DNA from: an uncultured Paracoccaceae bacterium
GTDB lineage: Bacteria; Pseudomonadota; Alphaproteobacteria; Rhodobacterales; Rhodobacteraceae
Length of the DNA stretch: 64,000 nt
Direction: 5' to 3'
Assembly: GCA_905182165.1 (NCBI GenBank)
Contig: CAJJAK010000007.1
Location: forward strand, 1-64,000
Shown here piece by piece: positions 17,697 through 26,871 of the stretch. The notes below the pieces were generated by a model. It made no database searches and was not told the DNA's origin. It was given only the letters and a program-made list of their open reading frames with translations. Every line of letters starts with the position of its first letter. The first letter of the stretch is position 1. A program made the translations under genes and the position numbers.

Positions 17697-18788
17697 TCAA
17701 ATTTTAATAACATATCTAGGATCACCATATGAAGGTTCAAGATTCACATTTTTAGCTTTTATGGCATTATTCAAAATGTTTTGACCAAATTCGCTCCAGA
17801 TTTTTGCTGAAGATAAATTTGGGGAGAGTTTATTTAAAATATCAAATTCACTTTGCATAATTTCAACTTGTGGAGATGCTCCGGCACCTGTTAGTGCTAA
17901 TCGATTAATAAAGATATTTAGCATAGAAATTAATATTTCAAAATTCTGGTCTGATTTTTTTTTCGTCAATTCAGATGCAAGCTCAATTGCTTTTGGTCTA
18001 TCTAAATTTGGTAGTGAATTAAATAATTTGCATAAACTTTCATAAATTTCTAATCCACGATTGTTTAATAAATGCATCGCATTGCCAATTGATCCGTTTG
18101 CTAGTTCAGAAATGTTATTATTTATTTTGTTATTCGTTCCTAATGCTTGGTCTATTCCTTTTTGTAAATCTTTAGAGTCCAAGGGTTTTAAGTTTAACAT
18201 TCTACAACGACTTTTGATTGTGGGAAGTAATCGTGAAGGATTGTGGCTTATAATTAATATAGTAGTTTTTACTGGTGGCTCCTCTAGGATTTTCAGTAAT
18301 GCGTTTGCACCAGCCGGTTGCAGATCATCAGCCGAATCTATAATTACTATTCTTCGCCCATCGTCGGTGCTGGATAAATGGAAAAACCCTTTGAGTGCGC
18401 GGATATCTTCAATAGTGATGGATTGTCGAAATTTTTCTGTTTTTGGATCCCAGTTTCTTCTAAGTAAATGCAACTTAGGTTCTGTTAAAGCTAATGTTTT
18501 TTTATAAATTGGATTATCTATCGCAACATTAAGATTAGTTATTGAATTAATACCGTCGCTGTTTGCGGCACTTGAGTCCATTGTCAGCAAGGTCCTTGCC
18601 ATTCTCCAGGCCAAAGTAGCTTTCCCAATTCCCTTTGGACCACATACAAGCCATGCATGATGTATCTTTTTACTTTTTAAGGCATTCAAAATTTCAGTTT
18701 GCGCTTTTTCATGTCCAAATAAGTTTACTGTTTTCCGTGGATGTGGACAGCCGTCCAATTTGTCAGACTCTGGTGCCTCATCAATCAT
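17697..18788 (-). CDS. holB: DNA polymerase III delta' subunit
   Basis: A clamp-loader subunit of 363 residues. FGHEKAQTEILNALKSKKIH and the Walker A form GPKGIGKATLAWRMA mark the AAA+ domain. Then come IEDIRALKGFFHLSS, GRRIVIIDSADDL, ANALLKILEEPP and the sensor SHNPSRLLPTIKSRC. The residues between about 205 and 363 form the variable C-terminal helices. The start overlaps the tmk stop by 4 nt, the classic alphaproteobacterial tmk-holB coupling. No frameshift is seen. Confidence 0.92.
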   Translation of the reverse strand: MIDEAPESDKLDGCPHPRKTVNLFGHEKAQTEILNALKSKKIHHAWLVCGPKGIGKATLAWRMARTLLTMDSSAANSDGINSITNLNVAIDNPIYKKTLALTEPKLHLLRRNWDPKTEKFRQSITIEDIRALKGFFHLSSTDDGRRIVIIDSADDLQPAGANALLKILEEPPVKTTILIISHNPSRLLPTIKSRCRMLNLKPLDSKDLQKGIDQALGTNNKINNNISELANGSIGNAMHLLNNRGLEIYESLCKLFNSLPNLDRPKAIELASELTKKKSDQNFEILISMLNIFINRLALTGAGASPQVEIMQSEFDILNKLSPNLSSAKIWSEFGQNILNNAIKAKNVNLEPSYGDPRYVIKI

Positions 18789-19406
18789 ATAAAATGCGCC
18801 TCATATGCGCTCCACACTCTCTTAGCTACTGAAAGTGTACTTCCATGCCCATTTATCAGTATGCATCGGTCAGGATGGGTTCTACATAACTTCTGAAAGC
18901 CAAGTCTTAAGTTTTTTTGGAACTCTAGCCCAAATTCCTCAAAGCGATCTTCACCAGATTGTCGGGCTAGCCCTCTGGTTAGTGCAATTTCTGGATCGAT
19001 ATCAATTATAAATGTGAGATCTGGATCACGCTTGATCATTAAGTCATGTAGTGTATTGACAGTTTTTTCTAAGTCTTTTCGTGCAACTCCTTGGTAAACT
19101 CTAGTACTATCGGCGAAGCGATCTGTAACAACTACTTTTCCAGATTTTAAGTTTGGTAAAATAGTTCGTTCCAAGATGGTCGCGTCTCGCAGCGGTAAAT
19201 AAAAGCATCTCTGTATATGGTGACCATCTATCTGGATCACCCTCAACCAAAAGCTTTCTAATTTCTTCTGCTCCTATTGAGCCACCGGGCTCTCTACTAA
19301 GCACTGGATCTTCACCAGTTTTTTTTAGGTGCTCTGCAAATAACGTCATTTGTGTTGATTTGCCTGAACCATCGATGCCTTCAAAAGAAATAAATTGTGA
19401 AGGCAA
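18785..19406 (-). CDS. tmk: Thymidylate kinase (one frameshift)
   Basis: Phosphorylates dTMP to dTDP and is essential for DNA synthesis. The N-terminus has the P-loop FEGIDGSGKST, REPGG and LLFTAARRDHL. The second half has VVTDRFADSTRVYQG and the LID RGLARQSGEDRFE. The frame breaks after RDHL: one extra base in the CC pair at 19171-19172 (GG on the coding strand) moves ERTILPNLKSGK into another frame. Removing it gives a normal protein of about 206 residues. Because the gene is essential and normally single-copy, this is strong evidence for sequence error rather than decay. Confidence 0.9.
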
Positions 19407-20555
19407 CTATTTTTCCTCACTAAAAATTGCCATCTGCGTTTTTATTAATGCAAATTTCAATCGTGCAAGAAAACCACCGTCCTCTATTGATTCAGCTGCA
19501 ATGATTGGTTTTGAGAAGCTTACGAGGCTTGGAATTGTTATAATTATCTCACCTATCTCCTGCCCTTCAGTGATTGGCGCTTTTATGGGACTTTTATATA
19601 TAATTTCAGCTTTTATTTCACCGTCCATCATTGATGGAACTAGTCCCATTAAGTCATCTTTTACAGTTATCCGGACTAGGTTTTTTTTACCTAAGTGAAC
19701 GGGCGCCATGTGTAGAAGATCGCCAGCAGAAAATAATTTTTTTTCAGTAAATTGTCGAAATACCCAGTTATTAATTTTTTCTGCCTCACGAGCGCGAGTT
19801 TTTGGTGATTTTATTCCTGTAAGAACAAAGACTACACGTCTTCCATCTTGAAGTGCTGAACCCACAATCCCATAGCCAGCTCTTTGCGTCCATCCAGTTT
19901 TTAATCCATCTGCACCCAACCCTAATTTCAGAAGAGGGTTTCTGTTGGGCTGTGTTATACCATCGTAAGTAAACTCACGTTGTGCAAAGTAAGTGTAATA
20001 GTCTGGATATTCATTAATTATACGAGCAGCAATAATTGCTAAATCTTTTGCACTCATCAATTGTTTAGGGTGAGGCCACCCATTTGAATTGCCAAATGTC
20101 GAGTTATTCATCCCGAGTTGTTTGGCTCTGCGCGTCATTAAATTTGCAAATCCATTTTCGGTTCCGTCAGGCGATAGCGCCTCCGCTAGAACTGCGCTAG
20201 CATCATTTCCTGATAAAACCACAACGCCCATTATTAATTCTTTTACAGTTGGTCTGTGCCGGGTCGTAAGAAACATTGTTGAGCCTTTGTACTTCTCAGC
20301 GTGCCTACTGACCGGAAGTTTATCATCTAGTGATAACCTTCCATCTTCAAGGGCCTCAAATACCATGTTTAATGTCATCAATTTTGATAAGGATGCAGGA
20401 GGCATGGGTTCGTCTGGATTTTTTGAAAGTAATACCGCATTTGTTTTGAGGTCTATTATGTAAGCGGCTTTCGCACTTGTCTCGAATGCTATAATTTGTG
20501 TGGGCAAACATAGAAGTATTGTAACAAAACTTAATCTCGCAAAATATTTCATCAT
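19407..20555 (-). CDS. dacC: D-alanyl-D-alanine carboxypeptidase (penicillin-binding protein 5/6 type)
   Basis: A 382-residue periplasmic enzyme that trims peptidoglycan pentapeptides. A signal peptide spans about residues 1-23. The active-site motifs are SLSK (Ser55, Lys58), SGND and KTG (ADGLKTGWT). The C-terminal beta-rich domain and a final hydrophobic/amphipathic helix (LKFALIKTQMAIFSEEK) would hold it to the membrane. It begins the operon dacC-tmk-holB-tatD, with tmk starting 1 nt downstream of its stop. Confidence 0.9.
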   Translation of the reverse strand: MMKYFARLSFVTILLCLPTQIIAFETSAKAAYIIDLKTNAVLLSKNPDEPMPPASLSKLMTLNMVFEALEDGRLSLDDKLPVSRHAEKYKGSTMFLTTRHRPTVKELIMGVVVLSGNDASAVLAEALSPDGTENGFANLMTRRAKQLGMNNSTFGNSNGWPHPKQLMSAKDLAIIAARIINEYPDYYTYFAQREFTYDGITQPNRNPLLKLGLGADGLKTGWTQRAGYGIVGSALQDGRRVVFVLTGIKSPKTRAREAEKINNWVFRQFTEKKLFSAGDLLHMAPVHLGKKNLVRITVKDDLMGLVPSMMDGEIKAEIIYKSPIKAPITEGQEIGEIIITIPSLVSFSKPIIAAESIEDGGFLARLKFALIKTQMAIFSEEK

Positions 20556-20714
20556 CTCGCACCTTTCACTATATATTCGATTATAGACAGTTGATTACAT
20601 TGCTAAAGCATAATCTTTAATAAAGAACAAATTTCGTTAACTATTTTCACAAAATAATCTATTTTTCGCCCAAATCTATCTTGAAAAGTGTTTGGGTAAG
20701 GGGTAGTGCTTGTC

Positions 20715-20804
20715 GGAGGAGTGGCAGAGTGGTCGAATGCACTGGTCTTGAAAACCAGCGAACGTTAACGCGTTCCGTGGGTTCGAATCCCACCTCCTCC
20801 GCCA
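20715..20804 (+). tRNA. tRNA-Ser (UGA)
   Basis: 90 nt with acceptor arms GGAGGAG/CTCCTCC, encoded GCCA end (20801-20804), anticodon loop CTTGAAA giving anticodon TGA, a long variable arm (AACGTTAACGCGTT) and T-arm GGTTCGAATCC. Its 3' end abuts an imperfect repeat of the htpG tail. Confidence 0.95.
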
Positions 20805-20854
20805 CCTGCTTCTCCAGATATCACATCGGCCCATAATTGCGTGAATTACTCCGT
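20800..20854. repeat. Imperfect copy of the htpG 3' end next to tRNA-Ser
   Basis: About 55 nt that align with 22701-22756, including CGCCA at the tRNA end, CTGCTTC, CCAGAT and a 17-nt identical core CCCATAATTGCGTGAAT. On the minus strand the core encodes the last HtpG residues (VIHAIMG), but the stop codon is lost in this copy. No repeat of the preceding htpG sequence is seen. Confidence 0.7.
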
Positions 20855-21103
20855 TGTTTCAGCACGATACAGACGTGCGTTTTGTGTGATGCTTTGGCTG
20901 AGGCCTTGATATCAGCGAATCTTCAGCCTTTACTCAGAAGCTCATTTGGCGAGGGTGGGTTTTGGAGAGCCCGTTTCTGACCCTGGATCTCCAGATCTAC
21001 TGAATAAGCTCAGTTAAGGCATATTTATCACTAAAGCTCTTACGACCAGTCTGAAGCCAATTGATGAGGTGAGGATGGGGATACTGCTCTCACATTTCTT
21101 GTA

Positions 21104-21889
21104 TTAGAGTTCCGCTTGCATTGAAGCAACCATCTTCAGAACCCAACGCCTTGGCAAAAGTGGATTGATCCAATTTACCATAAATGAAAACGATTTTTTG
21201 TTAACTGCGACTAGCTTACCCGCAATCATAGAATCATATCCAAATTTTGCGCAGGACTCGGCAGTGGCAAATGAAGACTCAGCTCTGCCTAAACGAGTGT
21301 TTTGGAGATTTGCCGTTTCAACAAATTCCGTCGCAACACCCCCAGGGCACAATGCCGTAGACGTTACACCGTTCGCTCGCAATTCCTGATCAATAGCTTG
21401 AGAAAATGAAGTTACAAATGCTTTTGAGGCAAAATATACAGCCTGCAGAGGGCCAGGGCTAAAACTAGCTGTTGAGCTTACATGTAACATTTTACCTTTG
21501 CCAGATTTAACCATATCACTGCCGATCATATGGGTTAGAGAGACAACGGTTTTAACATTTAATTCTATCATCTTTTCTTCTTGTTCTAGTTCGCGCTCTA
21601 TGTGAAGCCCATGCCCACCAAAGCCAGCATTATTGATTAAAATTTCTATCGTTTCTCCAGTTGCTTTAACTTCTTTGTACAAGGCTGCAGCTCCCCCTTG
21701 AACAGCCAAATCTAAAGATATTATTTTGACTTTTACATCATAGTTTTTTTCAATTTCTGCTTTGAGATTATTTAACTTATCCTCACGCCTTGCGGTAATT
21801 ATTAAATCTCCGCCCTTTGAAGCATGGTATTTTGCAAGCTCCCAGCCTATTCCTGAGGAGGCACCGGTAATTAAAGCTGTGTTGGACAT
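21104..21889 (-). CDS. Short-chain dehydrogenase/reductase (SDR)
   Basis: A 261-residue NAD(P)-dependent oxidoreductase. The cofactor motif ITGASSGIGWELA is at residues 6-18, followed by NNAGFGG, a catalytic Ser in HVSSTASF and the YxxxK motif YFASKAF. Similar to acyl-carrier/DltE-like SDRs with broad annotation, so the substrate is not predictable. It is divergent from the TetR regulator at 22020, and two palindromic operator candidates lie in the 130-nt gap. The pair looks like a self-contained regulator-target module. Confidence 0.88.
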   Translation of the reverse strand: MSNTALITGASSGIGWELAKYHASKGGDLIITARREDKLNNLKAEIEKNYDVKVKIISLDLAVQGGAAALYKEVKATGETIEILINNAGFGGHGLHIERELEQEEKMIELNVKTVVSLTHMIGSDMVKSGKGKMLHVSSTASFSPGPLQAVYFASKAFVTSFSQAIDQELRANGVTSTALCPGGVATEFVETANLQNTRLGRAESSFATAESCAKFGYDSMIAGKLVAVNKKSFSFMVNWINPLLPRRWVLKMVASMQAEL

Positions 21890-21914
21890 TTATTTTTTCC
21901 TTTTGCATTTTTTA

Positions 21915-21943
21915 GTCAACAGTTGATGTCAACATATGTTGAC
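21915..21943. promoter_or_regulatory. TetR-type operator, site 1
   Basis: The perfect 16-nt palindrome GTCAACATATGTTGAC at 21928-21943 overlaps a weaker inverted repeat GTCAACAGTTGAT at 21915-21927. It lies just upstream of the SDR start (minus strand), where a TetR repressor would block transcription. Confidence 0.65.
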
Positions 21944-21971
21944 TTCTTAGATATGACTCTTTTATTTCTAT

Positions 21972-21987
21972 GTCAACGGCCATTGAC
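21972..21987. promoter_or_regulatory. TetR-type operator, site 2
   Basis: GTCAACGGCCATTGAC is a near-perfect palindrome sharing the GTCAA half-site with site 1. The centres are 44 nt apart, close to four helical turns, so two repressor dimers could lie on the same face. Confidence 0.6.
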
Positions 21988-22019
21988 AAAAAAGGTTAGG
22001 AGTTATTTAGTTTAGTGAA

Positions 22020-22565
22020 ATGAACAGATCTAGTAATACAAAAGACCTTTTGCTTACCAATGCTTGTAAAATGTTTTGGTCAAAAGGGTACTCTAATGTT
22101 TCCGTGCGTGAAATTTCAAATGCAGCAGGGGTCGATGTTGCTTTGATTGCCAGATATTTTGGCTCTAAGCGTGGTCTATTTGAGGCAACATTAGAAAATC
22201 TTACCAAAATTGAAGCCAAAGATGTTCAATCATCTAAAACCTTAATTGATGCAATAGTCGAGCTATTTTCAAATGGTCCTAAGGATAATATTGAAGCGTC
22301 TCCTATTTCGATGGTCCTAACAAATTCAGATGATGCTGAAGTGGGTGAGATTGTTAAGCAAGTACAGTACGAGTATTGGCAAAAGGGATTAGAAGAAATT
22401 ATAGGTAGCAAACATCAAGCTGCTATGTTTTTTGGAGCTATAATGGGGTTTTGTGTAGCACAAAAAAGCTTACGTTTGGATGGAGTAGCCAAGGTTGGAA
22501 GTGAACTGTACCGCGCCCAACTTCGACATATGCTGGAAACAGCGATTCAATCGCCAAAAAAATGA
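22020..22565 (+). CDS. TetR/AcrR-family transcriptional regulator
   Basis: A 181-residue repressor. The N-terminal helix-turn-helix reads LLTNACKMFWSKGYSNVSVR, then EISNAAGVDVALIARYFGSK, the canonical TetR pattern. The rest is a helical ligand-binding domain of the C_TetR type. It is divergent from the SDR gene and most likely controls it and itself through the GTCAA palindromes between them. The ligand is unknown. Confidence 0.88.
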   Translation: MNRSSNTKDLLLTNACKMFWSKGYSNVSVREISNAAGVDVALIARYFGSKRGLFEATLENLTKIEAKDVQSSKTLIDAIVELFSNGPKDNIEASPISMVLTNSDDAEVGEIVKQVQYEYWQKGLEEIIGSKHQAAMFFGAIMGFCVAQKSLRLDGVAKVGSELYRAQLRHMLETAIQSPKK

Positions 22566-22700
22566 TGCTTATTTTGCCAGAATCGATTCATGTGATAATC
22601 TTCGATTCCTAGCCAGTAGAAGACTGGTAATAAGAGGCAGATAAAATGAGTAATTCAGCAGTAGTGCGGCCTATGCTTAATCTCGTATGTCTGACGACAC

Positions 22701-22756
22701 CGCCATCTGCTTCCCCAGATTGCAATCTAGCCCATAATTGCGTGAATCACTTTCGT
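22701..22756. repeat. htpG 3' end copy of the tRNA-Ser-flanking repeat
   Basis: Partner of 20800-20854. It covers the htpG stop (TAG on the minus strand at 22727-22729) plus about 26 nt beyond it, which includes CGCCA as at the tRNA 3' end. The DNA between the two copies is the SDR/TetR module. Confidence 0.7.
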
Positions 22757-24567
22757 TAATCTTTTATTAAATTCCTGAAGATTTTCTGGAACTTTACCCT
22801 CCAAAATCTTGGATTGATCAAAAAGAAGTAAGGCCAAATCACTAATAACGTCGTTAGAAATTTCCAGTTTCTTATTCATTGATTTAATTAACGCATGTTC
22901 AATATTTATTTCCAATACTCTTGGTGAACCTTCGAAATCAGGATTTTGCATCATCATCATTTTTTCCATTTGGATGTCCATTCCATCCTCATCAGCTACT
23001 AAACAGGACGGGCTTGAGGTTAGTGTTTTTGATAAACTACATTTGAAACTTTTTCATCTAAACAACTTTTAATTTCTTTTAAAAGTGCTTCGTAATCACT
23101 ATCTTTTTCTTTCTTCTTTTTCTTTTTCTTTTCATCTATTTTGATTTCGTCTAAATTTACATTTCCTCTACTAATAGATACGAATTTTTTACCACTATAT
23201 TCTGGCATTAATGGAATCCAGAAATCATCTATTGGATCGGTTAATATCAAGACATCAATTTTTTTTGCGTTAAATCCCTCAAGATGCGGGCTCACTTTTG
23301 CTTTACCCAAATCCTCTGCCGTAAGATAGAATATATCATTTTGACCAACAGGCATATTGTCTAAATAATTTGTTAAACTTATATTTTTATTTTCAACTAA
23401 CGAATGAAATCTACAAAGTGGAATAATTCTTTCTCTATTTTCACTATCTTCGTAGAGGCCCTCTTTAATTACACGTCCAAAGTTACCCCAAAACACATCA
23501 TAGTTAACTTCATCCTTCTTAATTTTTTTAGCTAATTCTGAGATGATCTTTTTAGTGATTGCTTTTTTTATTTTCAACACAGCAGGTTTTTGTTGAAGCA
23601 TCTCTCTGCTAACGTTTAAATCTAAAATTGGTGTATCAACAACACCTCGCAAGAACCTTAGCCATTTCGGTATTAAATCGTCAGCTTCATCCGTTATGAA
23701 TACTCGATTTATGTAAAGTTGGATTTTTGATTTTCTTTCTGGATCAAAAAGATCAAACGGTTGGGAGGAGGGAGCAAATAAAAGATTAGTAAACTCTATT
23801 GTGCCTTCAGTTTTATTATGAACCGTTAGATAAGGACTATCAAACGTACTGCCGCCTTGATTATAAAATGATTTGTATTCTTCTTCTGTGATATCCTTTG
23901 GGGATTTTGTCCAAAGAGCATCTACCGCGTTTATTGTTTCAAGTTCGTTATCATTATTCATTATTTTAATTGGGTAAGACACGTGATTTGAATATTTTTT
24001 TACTAGATGCCGAAGTCTTATGTCGTCACAATACTCTTTGTCCCCCTTTTTTAAATATAATGTTATCGTTTCCATGGTTTTTAGATTTCTATTATTGATA
24101 CCTATTAAATTAGTTTTTAATTTATTCTGTTTAGTTCCAGCTTTTAATAACCATCCTACCCTTTCAGCAACCATAAACGCAGAGTAAAACCCTACACCAA
24201 ATTGACCAATTAAGTTCATATCATTTTGTTTTTTATCTTTTGAGTCTTGGATGGTTTCTAAAAAAGCCTTAGTTCCTGAGCGTGCAATAGTACCAAGAGC
24301 TTCGATCATATCTTCTTTGCCCAGGCCGATGCCATTATCTTTAATTATTAGAATTTTATTTTTTTTGTTTATCTCTATAACAATTTCGTTTTCTGTCTTC
24401 GAAACCAAGTTCTTGTTCGTGTTACTTTCATATCTTCTTTTGTTTATAGCATCAGAGGCATTTGAAATTAGCTCTCGAAGAAAAATTTCCTTTTGAGAAT
24501 ATAAAGAGTTGATAACTATATCCAGGATTTTTCCTGTATCAGCTTCGAAGTTGTGAGTGTTTGTCAT
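22727..24567 (-). CDS. htpG: Molecular chaperone HtpG (Hsp90), one frameshift
   Basis: An ATP-dependent cytosolic chaperone. The N-terminal GHKL ATPase domain shows LRELISNASDAINKRRYES, DNGIGLGKEDM and IGQFGVGFYSAFMVAERV. The middle domain has GVVDTPILDLNVSREMLQ. A lysine-rich run (DEKKKKKKKEKDSD) precedes the C-terminal domain. The first frame stops at 23020, and the C-terminal dimerisation part (PSCLVADEDGMDIQMEKMM, then SPRVLEINIEHALIK) continues in another frame to 22727. One indel near 23030 restores about 613 residues. The CLVADEDGM phrase is typical of HtpG. Confidence 0.9.
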
Positions 24568-24683
24568 TATTATTTCTACCTGTTTAAAGCATTGAGATCG
24601 TTCGTATGTAATGGTTTATTGTTTATTTTCAATATTGAAATTGAATTAAAATATATAATCTTTAAAAAAATTACAGAGCTTTA

Positions 24684-24714
24684 CTTATTTACGCATTTCA
24701 GGTGCGTAAATAAG
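24684..24714. promoter_or_regulatory. Perfect 12-bp inverted repeat between htpG and uppS
   Basis: CTTATTTACGCA (24684-24695) and TGCGTAAATAAG (24703-24714) with a 7-nt loop. It lies 117 nt upstream of htpG and 90 nt after the uppS-like gene. It has only weak T-runs on either side, so it could be a terminator or an operator. Confidence 0.45.
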
Positions 24715-24804
24715 AGTTTTAAGTATACTTACTAACTCTATTTTCACTAAAGCTATCGATCTTATTAATTGCTGCCGTCTGCTTTTTGGTTTGGGATTAC
24801 ATTA

Positions 24805-25492
24805 TTATGTTTCAGTTCCGAAGCGTCTATTTTGGGCGTCAAAACTTTTCATAGCTGAACTTAGTTCTTGTACAGAAAAATCTGGCCATAAAGTATCAAC
24901 AAATTCAATTTCACTATAGGCAGCATGCCATAACATAAAATTAGATAAGCGTCGATCTCCTCCAGTTCTTATTATCAGATCTGGGTCAGAGCGATTGAAA
25001 GATAAATCAGACATTAGTTAAAGCCGCACACGCAGCATATGGTAAAATTTTTCTTCTTAACAAAATCTCTTTGTTTATTCGTTGCACGCAGAATTTCATC
25101 ACGTCCACCGTAATCAATTCCAATATTTAAGATTAGTCTATCTCCACCTTTTGTCAAAGTTTCGACTTCATTCATAGTTTTCAATACCGCCTTAGAGAGT
25201 TTATCTCTTCGCCCAATAAACCGAACGGACACTCCTTCATACTTAAGTTCACCTGACTTTGTTTTTAAAATACCCATTAAAAAGCCGGAATAATGCTGAT
25301 AATTTCATGTTTTGGTCTTTTCCAATTTTCTGTCGAAAATGCATATAGTGTAAGATCTGTCACATTTAGATTGGCGGCGGCTCTGACACATTCTTCAACA
25401 GCTAAAACTCCTGCCCTGTGTCCCATTGTGCGAGGAAGCTCTTGTTTTTCAGCCCATCTACCGTTTCCATCCATTATAATAGCTATGTGCAT
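24805..25492 (-). CDS. uppS: Isoprenyl transferase (undecaprenyl diphosphate synthase), two frameshifts
   Basis: Makes undecaprenyl diphosphate, the lipid carrier for cell-wall and surface glycans. The N-terminus has [16 protein letters not shown] with the catalytic Asp, and [15 protein letters not shown]. The middle has [11 protein letters not shown] and [15 protein letters not shown]. The C-terminus has [20 protein letters not shown] and WPDFS. These blocks lie in three frames with breaks near 25277 and 25014. Total length (about 229 codons) is near normal. ATG 25492 has AAGGA 6 nt before it. The usual neighbours frr and cdsA are absent, so a second degenerate copy cannot be excluded. Confidence 0.8.
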
Positions 25493-25730
25493 GACGGTTC
25501 CTTTTTTTAAGAGCATTTGAAGCTATGAGCTAAATATGGCTGAACTAGTATTACCATCAGGAGCAATAAAGATTATTCAATCACTTACAATGGTATTTAT
25601 CTTTACCAACTTGAAATTAGGGAAATACATTTTGCATTTGGAGAGCCCAATAATAATTTTAATACCCGATAATTACATTTGATTTGATTATTTTTGTTAT
25701 GTAAGGTTAGTCAAAAACAGGCAATAAAAT

Positions 25731-26336
25731 ATGAACTTTAATTCATTAAAGATAATAGTAATTTGTGCGGCCATTAGTATCGCTTTAGTTGGCTGCTCTG
25801 TATTAAACCCAAGCGTTCCAAGAAATCAGAATAATGCATGTTCGATCTTAGATGAACATCGAAGTTGGAAACGACATTTAAAACGCTCTAAACGCAAGTG
25901 GGGTATACCTGTTGAAGTGCAAATGGCGGTAATATGGAAAGAAAGCAATTTTAGGTCTAGAATTAAACCACCTAGAAAAAAGATCTTATGGGTTATACCG
26001 GGCAAGAGACCAACAAGTGCTAAAGGTTACGCTCAGGTAATAGACGGAACATGGGATTTATATAAGCGCAATACTGGTAAAAAACTTGTTAGAAGAACAA
26101 GCTTTAAACACAGTACTGATTTTATTGGCTGGTATTTAAACCGAGCCCACAAAAAACTTAAAATCTCAAAGTCTGATGCCTATAATCTTTACCTAGCATA
26201 TCATGAGGGGATTACTGGATATTCGCGAAAATCGTATAAATCAAAAAAAGCACTTAAATCAGCTGCGCAAAAAGTTGAACAAAAATCAAAAATGTATAAG
26301 AAGCAATTAAGGAAACTGAAAGAAGTCTTAATTTGA
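25731..26336 (+). CDS. Lytic transglycosylase-like (SLT domain) lipoprotein
   Basis: A 201-residue lipoprotein: N-terminal hydrophobic stretch followed by lipobox ALVGC at about residues 18-22. The SLT-like core shows VEVQMAVIWKESNFRSRIKP with the likely catalytic Glu in KES, then SAKGYAQVIDGTWDLYKR and YNLYLAYHEGITGYSR. The C-terminus is very lysine-rich. Expected to cleave peptidoglycan glycan strands at the outer membrane's inner face. It stands alone between uppS and the VanZ-like fragment. Confidence 0.8.
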   Translation: MNFNSLKIIVICAAISIALVGCSVLNPSVPRNQNNACSILDEHRSWKRHLKRSKRKWGIPVEVQMAVIWKESNFRSRIKPPRKKILWVIPGKRPTSAKGYAQVIDGTWDLYKRNTGKKLVRRTSFKHSTDFIGWYLNRAHKKLKISKSDAYNLYLAYHEGITGYSRKSYKSKKALKSAAQKVEQKSKMYKKQLRKLKEVLI

Positions 26337-26407
26337 AGTTTTTAAAAATAAATATTCATCTATATATCCATTTTGTTTAACGGTTGTTGATTTAGAAAAT
26401 AAGAGAT

Positions 26408-26683
26408 GTTATCGAGCTTCCTAATTTTGGTTCAGATAAACAGTATCACTTCTTAGCTTTTACACTTTTTGTGATGCCTCTTACTTTTAATAAATTAAAA
26501 AATATTTATTGGGTTTTACCAGTTGCTCTTTTTGGAGCATTAATTGAATTAATTCAACCTTTTGTTGGTCGCCATGGTGATATTAACGATTTCTATGCTG
26601 ATGCTTTAGGTTCAATAATTGGTGTTTGTCTAATAGCTTTAATAAAAATGATAGCTTTTATAAAGTTGAAACGAATTCCATGA
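26408..26683 (+). pseudogene. VanZ-like family membrane protein, N-terminus unclear
   Basis: An open frame from about 26396 reads ELPNFGSDKQYHFLAFTLFV, then a membrane helix, GRHGDINDFYADALGSIIG and a final helix. DKxxHFxAF and GRxxxxxDxxADxxG are the VanZ-like motifs, so this is the core of that family (about 90 residues). No start codon lies ahead of the conserved part in this frame. An N-terminal helix may sit in another frame from TTG 26333, implying another indel. Function of such small VanZ proteins is unknown. Confidence 0.5.
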
Positions 26684-26871
26684 ATTCATAGGTGGACTTG
26701 ATTAATTAAAAGCAAAGTAATTAGGTAAAAATTAAAAAAAAAGCACAAAATTTTTAATTTTTATACTAATTATAACAATTTTGTCTGGCGAGTTAGCATT
26801 AATTGTGTAGTCTAAAGAATAGTATTAAACAAACGAGTGATTTTCACATCGTAAATATCAAAGGGGGAAAT

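Noticed and set aside
23100..23145. Pyrimidine-rich tract as a regulatory repeat
   Set aside because: It is the coding sequence of the lysine-rich linker of HtpG (antisense view) and needs no other explanation.
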